Assembly: GCA_947488615.1 (NCBI GenBank)
Contig: CANKZU010000015.1
Span: forward strand, 1-64,000
Source: an uncultured Aurantimonas sp.
GTDB lineage: Bacteria > Pseudomonadota > Alphaproteobacteria > Rhizobiales > Rhizobiaceae
DNA: 64,000 bases
Direction of reading: 5' to 3'
The first letter of the stretch is position 1. Each line of letters opens with the position of its first letter. Below the pieces are notes generated by a model, which worked only from the letters and a program-made list of their open reading frames with translations, was not told the origin of the DNA and searched no databases. Positions 62,288 through 64,000 of this stretch are shown one piece after another. Both the position numbers and the translations under genes were made by a program.

Positions 62288-64000
62288 CTACTCTGCCGCC
62301 ATTGCGGAATCATGCTCTTCGGTGAGCGCCAGCCAGTTTTCCTCGCAGGAGGCCAGCGTCTTCGCGGCATCCGACCGCTGTTTGTTGAGGGCGCTCGCCC
62401 GCGCCGGATCGCGCGTGTAGAGCGCCGGGTCGCCGAGCGACTCGTCAAGGCCCTCGATGGTCTTCTGTAGCCGCGAGATCTGAATTTCCAGCTGGCTGAT
62501 CTTCTGCTTGAGCGGCTTGAGGGATTCGCGTTTCTCGGCGGCGATACGGCGCTGGTCGATCTTGGACAACGGGGCGGGTTCTGGTGCCTGCGGATTTTCG
62601 CCCGGATCCTGCACGCCGCTGCCCTTGGTGCCGCCGGACAGGACCAGCTTCTTGTAGTCCTCCAGATCGCCGTCGTACCGCGATACCGTGCCCTCGGCGA
62701 CGATCCACAGCCGATCCATCGTCGCCTCGACCATGTGGCGGTCATGGCTGATCAGGATGACCGCGCCCGGATAATCGTTGAGGGCGCGCACCAGACTCTC
62801 GCGCGCCTCGATGTCGAGATGGTTGGTCGGCTCGTCGAGAATCAGCAGGTTGGGCGCGTCGATGGTCGCCAGCCCCATCAACAATCGCGCCTTTTCGCCG
62901 CCCGACAGCTTCTCGGCGGCCGTGTCCATTTTCTGGGTCGGCAGGCCCATCCGGGCAACCTTGGCCCGCACCTTCGCCTCCGGCGCGTCCGGCATCAGGC
63001 GGCGCACGTGCTGGACGGCGCTTTCGGCCGGGCGCAGATCGTCGATCTGGTGCTGGGCGAAGAACGCGATCTTGAGCCCCGGCGCGCGGGTGACCGTGCC
63101 GGACTGCGCGCGCAGCCGTTCCGCCAACAGCTTGGCGAAGGTCGACTTGCCGTTGCCGTTCTGGCCGAGCAGGGCGATGCGGTCGTCGGTGTCGATCCGC
63201 AGGTCGAGCTTCGACAGGATCGGACGCCCCGGCTGATAGCCCACGGAAACGCCTTCCATGCGGATGATCGGCGACGCCGCCGCCTTTTCGGGAGCGTCGA
63301 AGATGAAGGGCGTGACGTGCTCTTCGACGATCCCCTGCAGTGGCTGCATCCGCTCGAGTGCCTTGAGACGCGACTGCGCCTGCCGTGCCTTGGACGCCTT
63401 GGCCCGGAAGCGTTCGACGAAGGCTTCCATGTGATTGCGCTCGGCGGTCTGCTTGACGATCGCCTTCTGCAGCAACAACAGCTTCTCGGCGCGCTGACGC
63501 TCGAACTGGTCGTAGTCGCCGCGATAGAAGACCAGCTTCTTCTGATCGAGATGGATGATCGAGTTGACGGCATTGTTGAGGACGTCGCGATCATGGCTGA
63601 TCACGATCACGGTATAGGGATAGCGGGCGACGAAATTCTCCAGCCACAAGGTGCCCTCGAGGTCGAGATAGTTGGTCGGCTCATCAAGCAGCAGCACATC
63701 GGGCCGCGAGAACAGCACCGCCGCGAGCGCGACGCGCATGCGCCAACCGCCCGAAAAGGACGAGGCGGGACGGGCCTGCGCGGCCATGTCGAAGCCGAGG
63801 CCGGACAGGATCGCCGAGGCGCGGGCTTCGGCCGAGTGGGCGTCGATGTCGGCGAGGCGCAAATGGATGTCGGCGATGCGGTGCGGGTCGCCTGCGGTCT
63901 CGGCTTCGTCGAGGAGGGCGAGGCGTTCCGTATCGGCCTTCAGGACGATCTCAATCAGCGACTCTTCCGTGCCGGGGGCCTCCTGAGCTACTTGGCCGAG
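62288..64000 (-). CDS. ABC-F family ATPase (5' end outside window)
   Basis: A soluble tandem ATPase without membrane segments, in frame up to the window end, so the first Walker A and N-terminus are missing. Visible parts are the first domain's Walker B LLLDEPTNYLDLEG, a basic linker (residues with ASKARQAQSRLKALERMQP), the second domain's GQNGNGKST, LSGGEKARLLMG and LLILDEPTNHLD, and a C-terminal coiled-coil region (AEKRESLKPLKQKISQLEIQ). ABC-F proteins act on the ribosome and tune translation or give antibiotic resistance. This one resembles the YheS/Uup-like housekeeping group. It converges with holC, 51 bp apart. Confidence 0.93.
   Translation of the reverse strand, partial: LGQVAQEAPGTEESLIEIVLKADTERLALLDEAETAGDPHRIADIHLRLADIDAHSAEARASAILSGLGFDMAAQARPASSFSGGWRMRVALAAVLFSRPDVLLLDEPTNYLDLEGTLWLENFVARYPYTVIVISHDRDVLNNAVNSIIHLDQKKLVFYRGDYDQFERQRAEKLLLLQKAIVKQTAERNHMEAFVERFRAKASKARQAQSRLKALERMQPLQGIVEEHVTPFIFDAPEKAAASPIIRMEGVSVGYQPGRPILSKLDLRIDTDDRIALLGQNGNGKSTFAKLLAERLRAQSGTVTRAPGLKIAFFAQHQIDDLRPAESAVQHVRRLMPDAPEAKVRAKVARMGLPTQKMDTAAEKLSGGEKARLLMGLATIDAPNLLILDEPTNHLDIEARESLVRALNDYPGAVILISHDRHMVEATMDRLWIVAEGTVSRYDGDLEDYKKLVLSGGTKGSGVQDPGENPQAPEPAPLSKIDQRRIAAEKRESLKPLKQKISQLEIQISRLQKTIEGLDESLGDPALYTRDPARASALNKQRSDAAKTLASCEENWLALTEEHDSAMAAE

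Noticed and set aside
1..64000. CRISPR arrays, transposases, integrases, toxin-antitoxin pairs
   Set aside because: No regularly spaced repeats, DDE or tyrosine recombinase motifs or typical small paired genes were seen anywhere in the window.

Overview
The window reads as a high-GC alphaproteobacterial chromosome segment, most likely from the order Hyphomicrobiales (Rhizobiales). The case rests on several points: a malic enzyme fused to a phosphotransacetylase domain; a short archaeal-type phosphatidylserine decarboxylase followed directly by a phosphatidylserine synthase; a large glutamine-dependent NAD synthetase; a class II DAHP synthase; a long LysM/Ig-like cell-envelope protein; rpsF-rpsR-DUF2232-rplI order; and a tRNA promoter of the rhizobial TTGAC-N17-CTATAT form. 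Almost all of it is core chromosome. No transposase, integrase, CRISPR array or toxin-antitoxin pair was recognised.

Layout, left to right. 1-9.5 kb: the 3' end of an acyl-CoA dehydrogenase, a gene-poor stretch, tRNA-Val(CAC), and gph facing away from rpiA-DUF2059-gor. Then come a gamma-glutamylcyclotransferase-like gene, DAHP synthase with a hairpin-rich leader, a GFA-fold zinc protein, a DODA-type dioxygenase, a hemerythrin protein and a DedA membrane protein. 9.7-19.2 kb: nadE, a small membrane protein, two tandem paralogous MFS transporters that run into gltX, then maeB and a dipeptide epimerase on the other strand. 19.4-24.6 kb: a four-gene Mla/MCE-type lipid transport operon (STAS-permease, ATPase, repeat-rich MCE protein, lipoprotein) closed by two strong hairpins. 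24.6-31.7 kb: a 54-residue unknown protein, the LysM/Ig protein, an Atm1-type exporter, psd and pssA.

31.7-43.1 kb is read on the minus strand: rpsF-rpsR-DUF2232-rplI with a strong terminator, then cfa, dnaB, alr, radA, cvpA, purF and a short-chain dehydrogenase. 43.5-45.6 kb: a PAS-GGDEF-EAL protein. 45.8-52.1 kb: the fatty acid and wall cluster fabD-fabG-acpP-fabF-mltG-yicC-gmk. 52.1-59.7 kb, minus strand: the outer-membrane biogenesis operon lptF-lptG-lptD-surA-pdxA-rsmA, with 4-bp overlaps at several joints. 60-64 kb: pepA, holC and an ABC-F ATPase that runs off the window end.

Envelope building is the common theme: LPS export, phospholipid synthesis and transport, fatty acid synthesis, and peptidoglycan precursor and turnover enzymes. 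The most unusual sequence is the 96-codon tandem repeat in the MCE protein. The best regulatory candidates are the DAHP synthase leader hairpins, inverted repeats beside acpP and mla, and a possible S6:S18-binding leader. No complete undescribed system stands out.
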